The notes beneath the pieces are model-generated. The model saw nothing but the letters and a program-made list of their open reading frames with translations, was not told the DNA's origin and ran no database searches. Shown here one piece after another: positions 13,952 to 22,814 of a stretch of DNA of 52,766 nucleotides. The stretch spans positions 1-52,766 of the forward strand of contig JAHISB010000005.1 of NCBI GenBank assembly GCA_018818425.1. Reading direction: 5' to 3'. This stretch comes from Patescibacteria group bacterium. GTDB lineage: Bacteria; Patescibacteriota; Patescibacteriia; UBA1558; UBA10009. How positions within the stretch are numbered: the first letter of the stretch is position 1; each line of letters begins with the position of its first letter. Position numbers and translations under genes: made by a program.

Positions 13952-14483
13952 TATTATTATTCCTATCTAATTCCCACCTCAATGGATTATTTTTAATGTA
14001 TTTTCGAATTCGATACAATGAACCATCATTTTGAATAATATGATCATAAAATGAACGTTGCCATCTAAATACCGAATCAAAATTTACTTCATTTATTCTT
14101 CTTGATGAAAATGATTTAAATCCCCTAATCATTTCTGATAATGAATATTTTTTATTAATTAATGTACGGGCAGATTCTAAATCCGTACGGGCAGGTTTCA
14201 AACCTGCCCCTTCGCGATTATTATTAATTTCGACGATCCCATGGACATGATTCGGCATGATAATAAATTCATCTAATCTGCAATTTCCATAATGATTTAT
14301 TAAATCATACCAACAATATTCGACGATTTTCCCGAATTTATTTATAATCATTTGGCCATTCTTAATTGACCCAAAATATTCAATTTTATTTTTTAGGCAA
14401 ATCGTAACAAAATAAAAACCATTTTGGGAATAATCATAACCTCTCATTCTATTTAATTTTCTATTTGGATAATCTTTATACAT
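13941..14483 (-). CDS. REP-associated tyrosine transposase (RAYT, Y1/HUH)
   Basis: The 180-aa protein is a TnpA_REP-type transposase. The opening RMRGYDYSQNGFYFVTICLK and the HUH motif in IIMPNHVHGIVEI are characteristic, and the catalytic Tyr is in WQRSFYDHIIQN, followed by IRKYIKNNPLRW. Such enzymes are single-copy domesticated relatives of IS200/IS605 and act on REP palindromes. The peptide GAGLKPARTDLESARTLI between the HUH and Tyr parts is encoded by a palindromic insertion (14189-14209), so the gene itself carries a REP-like element. ATG at 14483 is preferred to 14513, as family similarity starts there. It overlaps comEC. Confidence 0.9.
   Translation of the reverse strand: MYKDYPNRKLNRMRGYDYSQNGFYFVTICLKNKIEYFGSIKNGQMIINKFGKIVEYCWYDLINHYGNCRLDEFIIMPNHVHGIVEINNNREGAGLKPARTDLESARTLINKKYSLSEMIRGFKSFSSRRINEVNFDSVFRWQRSFYDHIIQNDGSLYRIRKYIKNNPLRWELDRNNNNEN
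14164..14209. repeat. REP-like palindrome inside the RAYT gene
   Basis: GGGCAGGTTT-C-AAACCTGCCC (14189-14209) is a perfect 10-bp hairpin. Just before it GTACGGGCAG occurs twice, at 14164-14173 and 14185-14194. The insertion keeps the reading frame and adds Gly/Leu/Lys/Pro/Ala-rich residues, as coding palindromic repeats do in other bacteria. Confidence 0.75.
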
Positions 14484-14574
14484 AATTTTTGTACTAAAAA
14501 AGCCAATCGGCAATACGCCGAATTGACCCTATGTTTGAATCTACCTTATAACAACAATTAAATTCTGTCAAACG

Positions 14575-15975
14575 CTATTCTACTTCATATCCCCCATCAG
14601 CTTTATCATTAATCTTAATCCCTTGCTTTTCTAATTTATGACGAAGCTCATCGGCTTTTTTAAAATCCTTTTCCTGACGCGCCTGTTGACGTTCATCAAT
14701 CAATTTTTGAACTTCAGGACTCAATGCTTTTTCTTTTTTATATTGATTTAAATTTAAACCTAAGACTTTATCGAACTGGATGATTGTCTGGCGTTTGGCC
14801 GACGATGGACTGTCCGATTTAACAAGCGACCTAAGCACGGCCAGAGCTTCCGGCATATTCAAATCATCATTAATGGCTTTAATAAATTTTTCTTCGAATT
14901 TTGGAAGACTGCCTGATTCTTTACCTCCCCGCCGAAGCTTTAGCGAAGGCGGGTCAAGATTGGAAATATCTCTGATTAAATTATCATAACCGGTTTGGGC
15001 TGCCTCCAACGCTTCCCAGCTAAAATTTAATTTAGTGCGATAGTGCGCCTGCAGTAAAAAATAACGGTAAGCCAACGGACTGATGCCTTTGTCTTTAAGT
15101 GTTTGGATAGTAATAAAATTGCCTTCTGATTTCCCCATTCTGTCTTTGTTGATTAACAAAAACTCGCCGTGCAGCCAAAATTTGACTGATTCATCTTTAC
15201 CGGTTGTGCCCCAGTTTTGCGCCCGTTCGTTGGTATGATGAACAGGTATGTGGTCCACACCCCCGCAGTGAATATCGAACTCTTTGCCTAAATGCTTAAT
15301 GCTCATAGCGCTGCATTCCAAATGCCAACCAGGAAAGCCGGTTCCCCAAGGGCTTTTCCATTCCATTTGACGTCGCGAAGCGCTAAATTTCCACAAAGCA
15401 AAATCTGTGGGATTCTTTTTTTCTTGATTGACTTCCACGCGCACCCCTTCTTTTTGGCCTTCTAAATTTAACTTGGCCAGCTTGGCATAATCAGGATATT
15501 TAGAAGTATTAAAATAAACACCGTCCGATGTTTTATAGGTCAAGCCCTTCTTTTCCAGTTTCTTGACGAATTTAATTTGTTCTTTGATGTAATCGGTGGC
15601 TTTGCACCAGATATGCGGTTCCTGAATATTTAAATCCTTAAAATTTTCTTTAAAAACTTTGGTATAGAATTCGGCAATTTCCCAGACAGTTTTATTTTCC
15701 CGTTTAGCTCCTTTTTCCAGCTTATCTTCGCCGGAATCGGCATCCGAAGTTAAATGGCCGACATCGGTAATGTTCATCACCTGTTTGACTTTATAGCCGT
15801 TATATTCCAATGTTCGGCGTAAAACATCTTCAAAAATATAAGTTCTTAAATTGCCGACATGGGCAAAATCATAAACCGTCGGACCGCAGGTGTACAGGCC
15901 CGCCTTGCCTGATTTTAACGGCTTAAATTCTTGCTTTTTTCTATTCAGAGTATTATATAATAATATTTTATTCAT
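14575..15975 (-). CDS. cysS: Cysteinyl-tRNA synthetase
   Basis: CysRS charges tRNA-Cys. The 466-aa class I enzyme shows the first zinc Cys in [20 protein letters not shown] together with the HIGH-equivalent (HVGN), [10 protein letters not shown] and [16 protein letters not shown] for zinc binding, and the KMSKS-equivalent [10 protein letters not shown] near residue 280. The C-terminal part is the expected helical domain ending in a short [14 protein letters not shown] anticodon-region tail. Between two helices the peptide [11 protein letters not shown] is encoded by an in-frame palindromic insertion (14928-14953), absent from typical CysRS. The start [10 protein letters not shown] is standard. 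Confidence 0.95.
   Translation of the reverse strand: MNKILLYNTLNRKKQEFKPLKSGKAGLYTCGPTVYDFAHVGNLRTYIFEDVLRRTLEYNGYKVKQVMNITDVGHLTSDADSGEDKLEKGAKRENKTVWEIAEFYTKVFKENFKDLNIQEPHIWCKATDYIKEQIKFVKKLEKKGLTYKTSDGVYFNTSKYPDYAKLAKLNLEGQKEGVRVEVNQEKKNPTDFALWKFSASRRQMEWKSPWGTGFPGWHLECSAMSIKHLGKEFDIHCGGVDHIPVHHTNERAQNWGTTGKDESVKFWLHGEFLLINKDRMGKSEGNFITIQTLKDKGISPLAYRYFLLQAHYRTKLNFSWEALEAAQTGYDNLIRDISNLDPPSLKLRRGGKESGSLPKFEEKFIKAINDDLNMPEALAVLRSLVKSDSPSSAKRQTIIQFDKVLGLNLNQYKKEKALSPEVQKLIDERQQARQEKDFKKADELRHKLEKQGIKINDKADGGYEVE
14928..14953. repeat. In-frame palindromic insertion in cysS
   Basis: CCCGCC-GAA-GC-TTTA-GC-GAA-GGCGGG forms an interrupted hairpin within coding sequence. It adds residues [10 protein letters not shown] at a surface loop position. 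It lies under 500 bp from the RAYT gene, whose own frame carries another palindrome. Confidence 0.65.
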
Positions 15976-16017
15976 GGGTCTATTTTACAATATTACCGAC
16001 TAATAGACAAATGAATA

Positions 16018-16042
16018 AAAGCGGAGCGCCTTGCTCCGCTTT
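16018..16042 (-). terminator. Terminator of the lipoprotein/glycosidase operon
   Basis: On the - strand AAAGCGGAGC pairs with GCTCCGCTTT around a 5-nt loop, followed by TATT. It lies 40-65 nt after the stop of the 146-aa lipoprotein gene. Confidence 0.8.
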
Positions 16043-16083
16043 CAACTTGGCTTTAAATTTTTACTTAACCTGACCTAACAAAT

Positions 16084-16524
16084 CTATTCCGGCTTGCCCT
16101 GAAACGGTCCATAAACAGTAGCCCTTTGATTGCCTGGGAAATCTCTGATCCAGTACTGATTCTCGCCGGGGCAGTAATAAGAAATCCTGGACGGGCCGGC
16201 CGGATATAAACCGCTGGCATCGGGCTCCGGGAAAATAGTGCTAACTTCAGCCGGCTCATTGTTTTTACTGCATTTGTACTGTTGAGCTGACTGGTCATAG
16301 TAAAAAGGATTGCTGCTGCTGTAAACGTCATAGTTTTCCGGTTCGCTGTATTTATATTGTTCAGCGATAGGCCCGGCCGTTAAGCTTTGGTAACTAACTG
16401 CAAAGCTTTTTACCGCTGGTATTTTATCAACTTCAGTCTGATCAACCTTAGTCGGGATTATCTGACAACCGGAAAGAGCCGCCGAAAAAACAACTAAGGC
16501 AAGGATTGTAGAAATTTTTTTCAT
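16084..16524 (-). CDS. Lipoprotein, unknown
   Basis: The 146-aa protein starts with a lipoprotein signal, MKKISTILALVVFSAALSGC, where LSGC is the lipobox and Cys20 the lipidation site. The mature part is rich in Tyr, Ser and Pro (SEPENYDVYSSSNPFYYD) with later Cys in YKCSKN and SYYCPGENQ, which could form a disulfide outside the cell. No domain is recognised. It is the last gene of an operon with another lipoprotein and a membrane-anchored glycosidase-like protein and is followed by a terminator. A cell-surface accessory role is inferred. Confidence 0.8.
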   Translation of the reverse strand: MKKISTILALVVFSAALSGCQIIPTKVDQTEVDKIPAVKSFAVSYQSLTAGPIAEQYKYSEPENYDVYSSSNPFYYDQSAQQYKCSKNNEPAEVSTIFPEPDASGLYPAGPSRISYYCPGENQYWIRDFPGNQRATVYGPFQGKPE

Positions 16525-16543
16525 AATGTTTTTTATTGATTAA

Positions 16544-17005
16544 TTATTTAAACTTTTCAATTTTTTTAATCCAAAAATCTTTACTTTCTTTTGAGACAAA
16601 TTCTCCGGTAAGCGCTGCCTGATCGCCGTTCTGAAAACCGGTTATATCAACTGCCGGCCAAATTTTATTGCCCTGGCCATCGGTCATTGAATCATACCAG
16701 GCATTAAGGATGGCTCCATTCTCAATCAGCCGAAAACAAGTGCAGTCAAGCATATCAAAATCAGCAATTTCTCCGTAAACTTTTATTTCGGCATTGTATT
16801 GCGGATTAGCCAAGAGCTGGCTGACGCTAATCAATTCCTGACCAGCGCTGCTTGGGCCGCTATTTTGATTAATATTATTCACGGCATTATTAACTAATCC
16901 CTGATTATTGGCCATATTAGTCTGACTGTCTTGTTCAACATTTTGCCCGCAGCCTGCCAGCAATAAACTAATTAAGATAAAAACTGGGAATATGACCTTT
17001 TTCAT
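16544..17005 (-). CDS. Lipoprotein with possible OB-like domain
   Basis: The 153-aa protein has a clear lipoprotein signal with the lipobox LLAGC (lipid Cys near residue 19), then an Asn/Gln-rich linker (NNAVNNINQNSG). The C-terminal part, ISVSQLLANPQYNAEIKVYG then LDCTCFRLIENG, VDITGFQNGDQAALTGEF and a Lys-rich end, resembles small OB-fold proteins in which a strand EIKVYGEI is followed by ALTGEF. A CTC motif may bind metal or form disulfides. The function is unknown. It is encoded between the glycosidase-like gene and another lipoprotein with short gaps, so co-transcribed. Confidence 0.75.
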   Translation of the reverse strand: MKKVIFPVFILISLLLAGCGQNVEQDSQTNMANNQGLVNNAVNNINQNSGPSSAGQELISVSQLLANPQYNAEIKVYGEIADFDMLDCTCFRLIENGAILNAWYDSMTDGQGNKIWPAVDITGFQNGDQAALTGEFVSKESKDFWIKKIEKFK

Positions 17006-17020
17006 AATTATACTTTTTTA

Positions 17021-18622
17021 TTATTGTTCTTCAATAAATAAAGGATGATAAGCTTTAAGATTCAAGCTAATCTGGCCATTATTCAATTCGCCATAAGTAA
17101 CCTCGCGATTTCCAGAAAAATCAGTAATTGCATCGGTTATCTTCACCCTATCTCCGTTAATCCCGCTAAGAGTTGAAGTAATGGAAGTACCTTCCTTATA
17201 TCCGTCCCACCAAACGACATAGGTGGATTTATTGGTTGACAGATTGAGAAAGCGGTAAGCGTAAACATTATCCTTCAATACCTTCATTTCCTGATAGCGC
17301 AGACCCTCCAGCTTTTCCGCCATAACCTGAAAGGAGTAGTAGCCGATCTTTTTTACGTTCATGCCGCGGTCATATGGGTCAGTATTGCCATCGCCGTCTT
17401 CGCCGTCAAAAATAAGCCCGGTATGGTCAAAGTAATCATCGCCGGGGATAATACTAAAACCCTCTCTAAGCCACCAAGCGCCGAAAATTACCGGCACCTT
17501 GACGCTAATGCCATGCACCCATCTTTTAACGTAATCGCCTGCCTGCTGAACTTCGGACTGGTAATCCCAGTCCTTTGGCTGGCCGCTGTAAGAGCCCATT
17601 TCCGTGGTCCAAATCGGCACATCCTGCCAGCCGCGGCTGTCTAATAAATTGCGGATAATTTTTACCCGGTCTTCATAAATTCTGTAATCGCCCCTGGCAT
17701 TGCCATAATAATGAAGGTCAAAAATATCAAAATAACGTTCCGGCTTATAGGTGTCCATAATATCTTCAAAAAATTTCGCGCTACGTTGACTTATATTGAT
17801 AAAACTGTTGTCAATGCCAATGCCGCCGCTAAGCACCTTGGCTTCGGGGTCGGCCTCTTTAATGGCTTGGTAGGTGATTTTTAACAAATGGGCATAGGAA
17901 TAGCCGTCGCCGACAGTATCGGCTTCCAAATCCGGCTCATTATCTATCTGCCAGTATTTTACCGGATAGATTAAGCCGGGCATGTCATTATAACCGTCGC
18001 CGTCATACCGTTCCACCCCGTATTTAACCCACTCAATATAATCATCAACAAGCTTATCGGGCGGAGACCATTGCTCATAGCCGCGGTTATTAGTAAAGAT
18101 ATTATAAACATAGTTGGGAATGCCTGCCGATATGCTGCTTAAAAGAACTTTATCTGTCTTTTCAAAATCATAATCTATATCTTTAAGGCCTTCAAAACTA
18201 CCTAAACTGCCGCGATTCCACTTTAAACCCATTTGCGCTCCTTCTACAAAAGAAGGAGGGATGCCGGTCTCTCTCATTGCGGAATACATAACTTCTGCCC
18301 CCAGCGCGCCGAATGGCGATAAATAGCCGTCATCCAAAGGCGGTTTTGGCTTTAGGGGCAATTGACTTGCATCTTCATTTAAAGGCGGTTTTTTATATTT
18401 TACTTGAGCATCTTCTTGAGAAAATAAAACTGGCCAGAGAATAAAATAAAAAAGTACAGCCAAAACTATAACTATGGCTGCCACCACCGCAAGAGTAATA
18501 ACTTTTGAATGATTTTTAACTGCTACTTCGGTTTCCAAGTCGGACTTGGTTTCTTTTTGATTGTTATCGCTACTATCCATATCCATATTATCTGTATTTT
18601 CATCTTTTATTTCTTTGGGCAT
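17021..18622 (-). CDS. Membrane-anchored glycoside hydrolase-like protein (clan GH-A)
   Basis: The 533-aa protein has a charged cytoplasmic start, one membrane helix (ITLAVVAAIVIVLAVLFYFI, residues 40-65) and an outer TIM-barrel-like domain. The acid/base motif is seen in YWQIDNEPDL (NE near residue 226) and the probable nucleophile in IWTTEMGSYSG (Glu near residue 341), as in GH-A families such as GH39 or GH5; DLHYYGN and WWLREGF add barrel strands. A small beta domain follows (VVWWDGYKEGTSITSTL). It could trim surface or host glycans. The substrate cannot be told from sequence. It starts the operon with the two lipoproteins; a hairpin (18655-18679) sits in its leader. Confidence 0.75.
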   Translation of the reverse strand: MPKEIKDENTDNMDMDSSDNNQKETKSDLETEVAVKNHSKVITLAVVAAIVIVLAVLFYFILWPVLFSQEDAQVKYKKPPLNEDASQLPLKPKPPLDDGYLSPFGALGAEVMYSAMRETGIPPSFVEGAQMGLKWNRGSLGSFEGLKDIDYDFEKTDKVLLSSISAGIPNYVYNIFTNNRGYEQWSPPDKLVDDYIEWVKYGVERYDGDGYNDMPGLIYPVKYWQIDNEPDLEADTVGDGYSYAHLLKITYQAIKEADPEAKVLSGGIGIDNSFINISQRSAKFFEDIMDTYKPERYFDIFDLHYYGNARGDYRIYEDRVKIIRNLLDSRGWQDVPIWTTEMGSYSGQPKDWDYQSEVQQAGDYVKRWVHGISVKVPVIFGAWWLREGFSIIPGDDYFDHTGLIFDGEDGDGNTDPYDRGMNVKKIGYYSFQVMAEKLEGLRYQEMKVLKDNVYAYRFLNLSTNKSTYVVWWDGYKEGTSITSTLSGINGDRVKITDAITDFSGNREVTYGELNNGQISLNLKAYHPLFIEEQ

Positions 18623-18808
18623 AAAATTTTGTTAATTTATTAAAAAATTTGCAAATATCGCCAATGCTGATGGCAATATGCCTTATAATAATACAACTTA
18701 TTTAAGAAAATATTTCAAATGGTGGTTGGTGAGAAGTGTTGTTATAAATTAACAACTCAATTTTCTTTTGGCTTTTCGTTGAAAATCCATAACTTAAGCG
18801 AACTTGCA

Positions 18809-20224
18809 TCAATCATAAACATTGCCAAAAAAATTGCTCTGCTTTTTTAGTACTGGGCTGCGCACGGGGTCATTGATAAGATCGCAATCTAAATAGTCTC
18901 GTAAAAAAATATACGGACTCATGTTGGCTATTTCATTCCCTGTTTTTACCTCTCCAGTTTTAACAAAAACCAATCTTTGATACTCTGGATTAAATTGTGT
19001 CTCTAAACCAAAAACCAGAGCCATTGAACTCATGCCCCGCGCTTCCCCTTTTTTTGGGTGTTTCTTCAGATATTCAATTATATCATCAAGGTAAAAAAGC
19101 AGTCTCTCTTTAAAGGCCGCTTCTACCTCTAGTGTAAACGCTTTCCGAATGTCAGCCGCAGTTTTTAATTCTGGGCTGGCAAATTCTTTCATCAAAGGAT
19201 TGTTTCTAATCTCTCGTTCTTGTTTCGCTTGGGCTTCCTTAGAATCTTTAGCTGACTGAGCCGTTTCGGGTTGACTTGTGTTATGGTTTGGTGATTTTTC
19301 AACATTTTGTGCTCCCGCCGCTTCTACAGCTTGGCCAGCAGGTTCTTTTACACCGCCTTTTTCTAAATTTTCCAGTTTAGCTTTAATCGCGTCTCTTATT
19401 AACGAAAGGCGATAGAACAGAATGTTAGCATATTCTAACTTCTCTTTGCCGTCTTCTGAAAGAGGATCAGGTTCCCCATAGCCATCGTCAGGACGATTGT
19501 CTAATTCTTTCCGTAATCTTTGATGCATATTTGTTCCAAAATCATTCATATTGTATTCCAGGTCTCGTAATGTTTGTTTAAGACCTTCTATGTTAATTTT
19601 TTCTATCAGCCCGCCAGTTAAACCAGTGCCTCTTGTGATATCAGCAAAAATTTTAGAGGTAGTTGATTCTAATTCACCATTAATTTTTTTCAGTTCACGG
19701 GAAATATGCATTAAAAATAACTTATTTGATTCCGGAGAATCGGCCAGATATTGTTCAGGCATTACATCTACTTCTCCGCCAAACAAAATTTTTCCTGCCT
19801 CTCTAAAAAGTCTTTCGACCGTTTCTGCCTGTTCTTCGTATTTTGATGTTTCAGGATCATCAGGAGAATTTTCTTTCCAATGACCCGCAACGCTTCTTGA
19901 ACTAATTAGCTGACTGGCTAAATATGATACTGCCGGAGCGGATTCCAGAGGATTTACTCTATCTGGTTTTTTTTCCGCATAAAGAAACAGTTCGGAAAGC
20001 CGTTCGCCCATTTCACGCAATCTTAATTCTTGTTCTGTCTTCAGCATTGCATTTACTCGTTCATCTAGATGAAGTTCACTTTCGTCAGCCCGGTGCTCCT
20101 CGATTCGTAAATTAAAAAACTTCATCGCCTGCGAAGTTAAGGATGGGGATTCTTGCCTTTTTTCCGGTTCTTCAACCGGTGGCTCGATTTCATTTTTTGG
20201 CATAGGCATTTCAAAGTTTGGCAT
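18809..20224 (-). CDS. 471-aa hypothetical protein sharing the MPNFEMPMPK module
   Basis: The N-terminus MPNFEMPMPKNEIEPPVEEP is nearly the same as that of the 322-aa protein upstream. A mostly helical, charged body follows (MLKTEQELRLREMGERLSEL; LRDLEYNMNDFGTNMHQRL), then a low-complexity linker (AAGAQNVEKSPNHNTSQPET), then a compact C-terminal part (ADIRKAFTLEVEAAFKERLL; SPYIFLRDYLDCDLINDP). There is no signal peptide, membrane helix or catalytic motif that I recognise. It is probably cytoplasmic. It is the last gene of a run beginning at 22372. Confidence 0.6.
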   Translation of the reverse strand: MPNFEMPMPKNEIEPPVEEPEKRQESPSLTSQAMKFFNLRIEEHRADESELHLDERVNAMLKTEQELRLREMGERLSELFLYAEKKPDRVNPLESAPAVSYLASQLISSRSVAGHWKENSPDDPETSKYEEQAETVERLFREAGKILFGGEVDVMPEQYLADSPESNKLFLMHISRELKKINGELESTTSKIFADITRGTGLTGGLIEKINIEGLKQTLRDLEYNMNDFGTNMHQRLRKELDNRPDDGYGEPDPLSEDGKEKLEYANILFYRLSLIRDAIKAKLENLEKGGVKEPAGQAVEAAGAQNVEKSPNHNTSQPETAQSAKDSKEAQAKQEREIRNNPLMKEFASPELKTAADIRKAFTLEVEAAFKERLLFYLDDIIEYLKKHPKKGEARGMSSMALVFGLETQFNPEYQRLVFVKTGEVKTGNEIANMSPYIFLRDYLDCDLINDPVRSPVLKKQSNFFGNVYD

Positions 20225-20266
20225 AATTATTTAATTAAAAATATTATTTAAAAATTATCGCTTATA

Positions 20267-20388
20267 CTATTCATCATTTTCCCTTTTCTTTCTATCCATT
20301 GCTGCCAAATATTCCTCATACAATCCCGTTGGAATGTCCCAACTTAAAGATTTAAAAAAATTTTCAAACGCTTTCCAGACGGTTAATA
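20267..20388 (-). other. Out-of-frame open stretch after the 322-aa gene
   Basis: In the -1 frame relative to the preceding gene, about 40 codons read TVWKAFENFFKSLSWDIPTG, then YEEYLAAMDRKKRENDE and a stop at 20267-20269. The composition looks protein-like, but no ATG or ribosome site precedes it. It could be a lost C-terminus of the 322-aa protein after a frameshift, or a short non-AUG gene. Confidence 0.3.
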
Positions 20389-21351
20389 CTGTTTTACTTT
20401 ATAAACACGATCTTCGTGAAATCCCGGCTCTTTCCCTGCTGTTTGCAGGTAAATTCTTCCGCCGTTTGGCTCGGCGTCCCAAACTTCATAAGGAGGCCTC
20501 AGTGAATCTCCATAACCTTGGGACTTTTCCCAGTCGCCTGGGTCTTCCAAAAACCTTTTTTTCATCACTTCTTCCACGATTTGGCGCATGGCGGCCGGGT
20601 CGCGTTTAAGTATTTGCTCAAGCTCTTTGGCGGCTGACTCCGGCAAAACAATTTCAACGACCATCATTTGGCCCTGCCTGCCTGAATAGTCTCTCCATTC
20701 GGTTTGAGGAATGTAATAAGTAAACCGCACCACCGGTTCATTCTTCCCGCCGCTCACAATTTCACTGTGAAGTATTGATTCATAACGGCCAGTAGCCTTT
20801 CTTTCAGTGCGATCTGGCATTTTTCCGAAGCCAAGTACTCCTTTTTTGCCGGGAACAGTTACCGTTTCATAGGTTGGTCTAACTTCAGGACGGATATCAA
20901 TAATCTCTTTAATATCGCGATCATTCAATGCATTATCTAGTCGTATATTTCGCATAAATTCATCTCGTGATAAAAATTGCATTGTTATTTCTTCTATCAC
21001 AACATTTGGTTGACGGTGGTCTTGAATTCGTGTTTCAAGATTTTGAAATCCATCAGATCCATATGGGCTTAAAGACAAACTTTTTGCTACTGACATATGT
21101 ACTCTTACGCCTCCGTCTTCTAATACAATCTCGGCCGCTCTTTCGCGTGATTTTTCACGTTCAGTTAAATTTTCGGATGATCCCCCAGTTTCAACCTGTG
21201 TATTTATTGATGAACTATTTCTTCCCCTTGGCCTATATTCAACCGCTCTTGAGTAATCTGGCGATCCATCGGGATTCTCTCTTACGCCGGCCAAAACAGG
21301 AGGTTCTGCTCCGGTTTCACTTTTTGGCATAGGCATTTCAAAGTTTGGCAT
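20383..21351 (-). CDS. 322-aa hypothetical protein sharing the MPNFEMPMPK module
   Basis: It starts MPNFEMPMPKSETGAEPPVL and then a polar disordered stretch. The body has alternating strands and helices: IVLEDGGVRVHMSVAKSLSL, ETVTVPGKKGVLGFGKMPDR, PVVRFTYYIPQTEWRDYSGR and a helix ESAAKELEQILKRDP. No family or catalytic motif is recognised. The first ten residues and the sequence just before the ATG match those of the downstream 471-aa gene, so a 5' module was duplicated. It starts 34 nt after the coiled-coil gene. An out-of-frame coding-like stretch follows its stop, so the C-terminus may be altered. Confidence 0.6.
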   Translation of the reverse strand: MPNFEMPMPKSETGAEPPVLAGVRENPDGSPDYSRAVEYRPRGRNSSSINTQVETGGSSENLTEREKSRERAAEIVLEDGGVRVHMSVAKSLSLSPYGSDGFQNLETRIQDHRQPNVVIEEITMQFLSRDEFMRNIRLDNALNDRDIKEIIDIRPEVRPTYETVTVPGKKGVLGFGKMPDRTERKATGRYESILHSEIVSGGKNEPVVRFTYYIPQTEWRDYSGRQGQMMVVEIVLPESAAKELEQILKRDPAAMRQIVEEVMKKRFLEDPGDWEKSQGYGDSLRPPYEVWDAEPNGGRIYLQTAGKEPGFHEDRVYKVKQY

Positions 21352-21385
21352 GATTGTTTAATTAAAAATGTTATTTTAACTATGC

Positions 21386-22372
21386 TTACGATTTTTTTAT
21401 CTCAAAAATACCACTAATCACTTTTGCGATTCTTTTATACTCACCGTCCGTCTGTATCGAATAGTTTTTTATTTCTTCAATCAACGCCTCAGTATCTTCA
21501 TTCGTTTTTTTATATCTACTTTTTAGTATTGTTGATCCGCTTTTATCAGCATCTTCGTAAGCATTATAGTAAAATTTTCCAAGAGACTCCTCACAACTGT
21601 GTCTAAAATCGAATACCTTACTTGTAATATTCCGAAGCTCAAGGTATAAATCATCTCTCTTTTTTCTTAGCAATTCTTTAATTTCAGCAACTCTTGCTTC
21701 ACGCTTTTCCCTTCCTATGAAAAAGGTGGAATTTTGTTTTCTGGTTAATTCACTTTTTAAATCTTCTATCGCTGAAATAAGACTGCTACTGTTTAACTTA
21801 TTTTCAAATTGACCCAATTTTTCATCTGTATGTTGTTTTAATTCACTAAATTCATTCTTAGCTTGTTCACAGACACCTTGGTGACCTTCCAGGTTTTTGA
21901 TGGCTTCATTAATTATAACATTTTGCTTTGTTGCTTCTTCATGCATAGCGCCTACAACCTCTGGTACTTCAATTTCTTTAATCTGTTCGTCAATCTGTTC
22001 AAGATCTGCTTTAAGAGATGCGATTAATCTTTCTATTTCACTTCTTTGAGCTTCAAACACCTCTCTATCTCCATCACCTAATCCATTCAATAATTCTCTG
22101 GATTCTAAAATTAATAAATCCAGATTTTTTTGCGCCTGCTCTAATGATTCAACCTTTTCTCCACCTTGTTTTATCAAATTCTCACGGTTATTAAGTTTTT
22201 TGGCAACTTCTGTTCTTATCTGTTCTTGAATTTGAGCTTTTCTTTCACGTAATTCGTTAAGAACGGTTGTAGTTTTATTAAGGATTTCTTGAGGATCAAC
22301 CGCCTTACTACCTTTTGTTTCTTCTTGTTCTTCGTTAGAAGTGTTTGGTTGTTCTAGATGATTTTTAGACAT
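21386..22372 (-). CDS. Coiled-coil protein, unknown
   Basis: The 328-aa protein is rich in Glu, Lys, Gln and Leu, with heptad-like stretches such as RERKAQIQEQIRTEVAKKL, IERLIASLKADLEQIDEQI and RVAEIKELLRKKRDDLYLEL. This predicts long coiled coils. There is no signal peptide or membrane helix. It is the first gene of the run 22372-18809 and has its own near-consensus promoter. The grouping with two unrecognised proteins that share an N-terminal module suggests a joint structural or sensing role, but this is inference. Confidence 0.65.
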   Translation of the reverse strand: MSKNHLEQPNTSNEEQEETKGSKAVDPQEILNKTTTVLNELRERKAQIQEQIRTEVAKKLNNRENLIKQGGEKVESLEQAQKNLDLLILESRELLNGLGDGDREVFEAQRSEIERLIASLKADLEQIDEQIKEIEVPEVVGAMHEEATKQNVIINEAIKNLEGHQGVCEQAKNEFSELKQHTDEKLGQFENKLNSSSLISAIEDLKSELTRKQNSTFFIGREKREARVAEIKELLRKKRDDLYLELRNITSKVFDFRHSCEESLGKFYYNAYEDADKSGSTILKSRYKKTNEDTEALIEEIKNYSIQTDGEYKRIAKVISGIFEIKKS

Positions 22373-22440
22373 ATTTTTAGTATTATTTCTTAATTATTTT
22401 AATTGATTAAATTAAAGTTGAGTAATAGTAATGTAATCTT

Positions 22441-22469
22441 ATTATAGCATATTTAATTTATTTTGTAAA
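22441..22469 (-). promoter_or_regulatory. Promoter of the coiled-coil gene
   Basis: TTTACA (22469-22464) and TATAAT (22446-22441) on the - strand are 17 nt apart. The TGCTATAAT block with the extended TG is the same as in the pilin-like gene promoter on the other strand. Confidence 0.8.
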
Positions 22470-22741
22470 TGGCTTGAATTCCTCAAGAATTAGCTAAAAT
22501 CTTAATTAAAACTATTCTAACATCTTATTAAAACTAATAAGGTTTAATTTTGCTTTAAACTTTCCTCGCTGAAAATCTTCATTTTACCCAATGATTACTT
22601 GCTAAAAACGCTTTCTGCTGTTCCAACTTGTTAAGATTACTAAAATAATTGAAAATTGGCTAATCTAATCAAAATTTACCTATATTTAGAGTAATTTCTA
22701 GCTAAAGTTAGCCAAATTCATTATTTATGATGAAAAAATCC

Positions 22742-22770
22742 TTGACAAAATTTTCTAGATATGCTATAAT
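22742..22770 (+). promoter_or_regulatory. Consensus promoter of the pilin-like gene
   Basis: TTGACA (22742-22747) and TATAAT (22765-22770), both perfect, are 17 nt apart, with TGC before the -10. The leader is about 38 nt long and ends with AGGAGG (22805-22810) four bases before the ATG. Confidence 0.9.
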
Positions 22771-22814
22771 AAAATATAAATTTAAACGCACATTACATTC
22801 AAATAGGAGGCGTC

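Larger units (their letters stand above)
22373..22814. other. Divergent 440-bp intergenic region
   Basis: No gene is seen. It contains back-to-back promoters for the coiled-coil gene (left) and the pilin-like gene (right). The middle is very AT-rich, with short drifting words such as TTAATTAAAACTATT and CTTATTAAAACTAATAAG and no strong hairpin. Confidence 0.6.
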
